Assembly (NCBI GenBank): GCA_038317685.1
Contig: JBBQBQ010000216.1
Coordinates: forward strand, 1-5,986
From: JBBQBQ01 sp038317685
GTDB taxonomy: Bacteria; Desulfobacterota; Desulfuromonadia; Desulfuromonadales; DDH964
DNA: 5,986 nt
Direction: 5' to 3'
The notes under the pieces were generated by a model that saw only the letters and a list, made by a program, of their open reading frames with translations, did not search any database and was not told the origin of the DNA. This document shows, piece by piece, positions 4,748 through 5,986 of this stretch. The translations under genes were made by a program, and so were the position numbers. The stretch's first letter is position 1. Every line of letters begins with the position of its first letter.

Positions 4748-5496
4748 GCCATCACATCGTCGAGGTCACAGACCTCCATTACCGCTACGCCGACGGCACC
4801 GTCGCCATCAACGGCCTCTCCTTCCTCATTCACCACGGGGAGTCGGTGGCGATCGTCGGCGCCAACGGTGCCGGCAAGTCGACGCTGCTGCAGCACCTCA
4901 ACGGCTGCCTCACCCCACAGCAGGGGCGAGTACGCATCGGTGACTACCCGCTGACCAAAGCAACCCTCCCGGAGGTGCGGCGCACCGTCGGCATGGTCTT
5001 TCAAGACCCCGATGACCAGCTCTTCATGCCGACGGTCCGCGAGGATGTCGCCTTCGGCCCCTTGAACCTCGGCTTCCCTCCCGAGGAGGTCGAAGCGCGG
5101 GTCGCCGCGGCCCTCTCCCAGGTCGACGCCCTGCACCTCAGGGACCGGCCTCCCTACCGACTCTCCGGCGGCGAAAAACGGGCGGTGGCGATCGCCTCGG
5201 TCCTCTCCATGAGCCCCGATATCCTGGTCATGGACGAACCGAGCACCGGCCTCGATCCTCGGGCCCGCCGGCTCCTCATCGGCCTGCTTGGCTCCTTCCG
5301 GCACACCAAGATCATCGCCACCCATGACCTCGACCTGGTCCTCGACCTCTGCCCCCGCACCATCGTCATTCACCAGGGGCAGGTCATGGCCGACGGTCCG
5401 ACGGAGGAGATCTTCGGCAACGCCGGGCTGCTGGAGCGCAGTCACCTGGAGCAGCCGCTGCGCCTGCAGGGCTGCCCGGTCTGCGGCCGGAGCTAG
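4744..5496 (+). CDS. cbiO: ECF transporter ATP-binding protein (CbiO/NikO, EcfA)
   Basis: This 250-aa cytoplasmic ABC ATPase should work as a dimer with CbiQ to power nickel or cobalt uptake. All nucleotide-binding elements are present: Walker A GANGAGKST (39-47), Q-loop Q87 in FQDPDDQLF, signature LSGGEKRAVAIA (140-151), Walker B ILVMDEP (160-166) with D-loop STGLDP, and H-loop H194 in ATHDLDL. FQDPDDQLF followed by TVREDVAFGP is typical of ECF-type ATPases rather than importers with binding proteins. The ATG lies within the cbiQ stop (ATGA), indicating translational coupling. The C-terminus ends GCPVCGRS, with a CxxC pair (C244, C247) that is not part of the ATPase core. No clear terminator follows; the gene converges with the livF remnant 91 bp away. 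Confidence 0.93.
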   Translation: MSHHIVEVTDLHYRYADGTVAINGLSFLIHHGESVAIVGANGAGKSTLLQHLNGCLTPQQGRVRIGDYPLTKATLPEVRRTVGMVFQDPDDQLFMPTVREDVAFGPLNLGFPPEEVEARVAAALSQVDALHLRDRPPYRLSGGEKRAVAIASVLSMSPDILVMDEPSTGLDPRARRLLIGLLGSFRHTKIIATHDLDLVLDLCPRTIVIHQGQVMADGPTEEIFGNAGLLERSHLEQPLRLQGCPVCGRS

Positions 5497-5587
5497 GCAA
5501 AAGCACCTCCCGGCAACGGACCAGGGACAAATCAGAGGGATTGGGTCAGGATCTTTCAGGGGGGATGGGGAACCGTCCCGGTGGCGC

Positions 5588-5848
5588 TCAGAGCCCCAGG
5601 TAGGCTTTTTTAACCTCTTCGTTGTTGAGCAGATTTTCGGCCCGGTCGACGAGGGTGATGCGGCCGTTCTCCATGACGTAGCCGCGATGGGCGAGCTTGA
5701 GGGCCTGGTTGGCATTCTGCTCGACGAGGAAGATGGTGGTGCCGCTCTCGGCGTTGATCTTTCTGATAATTTCGAAGATCTGCTTGATGATCAGCGGCGC
5801 CAGCCCCAGGGACGGCTCGTCGAGGAGCAGGAGCCGCGGCCGCGCCAT
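5588..5848 (-). pseudogene. livF: Branched-chain amino acid ABC transporter ATPase LivF, C-terminal remnant cut by an insertion element
   Basis: The frame reads MARPRLLLLDEPSLGLAP, then GTTIFLVEQNA, and ends EVKKAYLGL with TGA at 5590-5588. This is a close fit to the last third of LivF, the ATPase of the high-affinity leucine/isoleucine/valine importer: Walker B LLLLDEP, D-loop SLGLAP and the typical VEQN in place of the H-loop histidine. Only 86 of about 235 residues remain. Walker A, the Q-loop and the LSGGQ signature are missing, because upstream of position 5849 the sequence changes abruptly to 23-bp repeats. A longer frame starts at 5947 within the repeats, but its first 33 residues resemble nothing in LivF and come from repeat DNA. 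The missing 5' part may lie beyond the element outside the window. As it stands the fragment cannot bind ATP. Confidence 0.87.
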
Positions 5849-5849
5849 C

Positions 5850-5986
5850 TGCGTATTCCGGTTGAATCCGGCCACCGTTCCGACGGGAAAGCGGCCACTG
5901 TTCCGGCGGGAATCCGGCCGGCATTCCGATTCGAATCCGGCCACCATTCCGGAACAATCCGGCCAGTGTGGTCTGAGAGTGTAGCC
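5850..5986. mobile_element. End of an insertion element (probably IS21 family) with subterminal repeats, inserted in livF
   Basis: The livF similarity stops at 5848, and the DNA then starts with TGCGTATTCCG. Terminal TG/CA is typical of IS21-family ends. From here RTTCCG recurs at 5855, 5877, 5900, 5923 and 5946, spaced 22, 23, 23 and 23 bp, each followed by a variable tetranucleotide and then AATCCGGCCACC or a close variant. Multiple subterminal repeats that bind the transposase are a known feature of IS21-type elements. No transposase gene (istA/istB) is visible because the window ends 137 bp into the element. Family assignment is from recalled similarity of these ends. Confidence 0.7.
5855..5965. 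repeat. Five tandem diverged 23-bp repeats (RTTCCG-N4-GAATCCGGCCACC)
   Basis: The units begin at 5855, 5877, 5900, 5923 and 5946. The conserved parts are (A/G)TTCCG and (G)AATCCGGCCACC. The four bases between them vary (GTTG, ACGG, GCGG, ATTC, GAAC), and the third unit has GGCCGGC instead of GGCCACC. The 23-bp period places the units roughly two helical turns apart on one face of the DNA, as expected for a protein-binding array at a transposon end. These repeats are the boundary region of the element that truncates livF. Confidence 0.85.

Noticed and set aside
4105..5496. Plus-strand frame of 463 codons spanning cbiQ and cbiO
   Set aside because: Its last part is CbiO itself. The upstream part is an out-of-frame shadow of cbiQ, rich in P, R, A and H. 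The true start of cbiO is the ATG at 4744.
5497..5587. Terminator between cbiO and livF
   Set aside because: Only a weak GGGA-ACCG-TCCC stem without a T-run is visible. Nothing supports a terminator on either strand.
5588..5947. 119-aa protein starting inside the repeats as a genuine small ABC protein
   Set aside because: The first 33 residues are translated repeat DNA, and the rest lacks Walker A and the signature motif, so I treat it as a truncated livF.
5855..5965. CRISPR array
   Set aside because: The 23-bp units are contiguous and diverged, without unique spacers of 30 or more bp. They fit subterminal transposon repeats.

Overview
The window comes from a high-GC bacterium, most likely an anaerobe or facultative anaerobe of the Desulfuromonadales/Geobacter type. 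I infer this from the combination of a class III ribonucleotide reductase, a NikR-linked ECF nickel transporter and a LivF-type ABC gene, and from the protein sequences. No rRNA or other phylogenetic marker is present, so the assignment is tentative.

Layout, left to right: (1) positions 2-136 are the last 44 codons of an IS1595-family transposase. (2) Positions 230-3117, minus strand, are an anaerobic deoxyribonucleotide synthesis operon in the order nrdD (659 aa), a 48-aa peptide, nrdG. The NrdD main chain ends inside its C-terminal zinc-binding region. The missing glycyl-radical segment is encoded by the separate 48-aa gene, which has its own strong ribosome binding site. A strong hairpin made of two copies of GGGACAGTCCC lies exactly at the break. 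(3) Positions 3118-3419 are a divergent regulatory region. It holds two NrdR-like boxes 32 bp apart and a sigma70-like promoter for nrdD, plus a promoter with overlapping dyads for nikR. (4) nikR (3420-3839, plus strand) is followed by a clear intrinsic terminator, then by a second promoter overlaid by a NikR-sized dyad, and then by cbiQ and cbiO (nikQ and nikO), which overlap by ATGA. (5) Positions 5588-5848, minus strand, are the last 86 codons of livF. The gene is cut off at its upstream side by a block of 23-bp repeats (5850 to the window end) that looks like the end of an IS21-family element.

How the genes work together: NrdD plus the 48-aa glycyl peptide would form the class III reductase. 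NrdG would generate the glycyl radical using S-adenosylmethionine, and NrdR would repress the operon when dNTP/ATP levels are high. NikR would sense nickel and control the CbiQ/CbiO energising module. No substrate-binding component (CbiM/NikM, CbiN/NikN) is encoded in the window.

The most notable feature is the split class III reductase with its radical-bearing glycine on a 48-residue peptide. Next are the well-phased NrdR box pair and the apparently orphan nickel ECF Q-O pair. I saw no CRISPR array, tRNA or rRNA.
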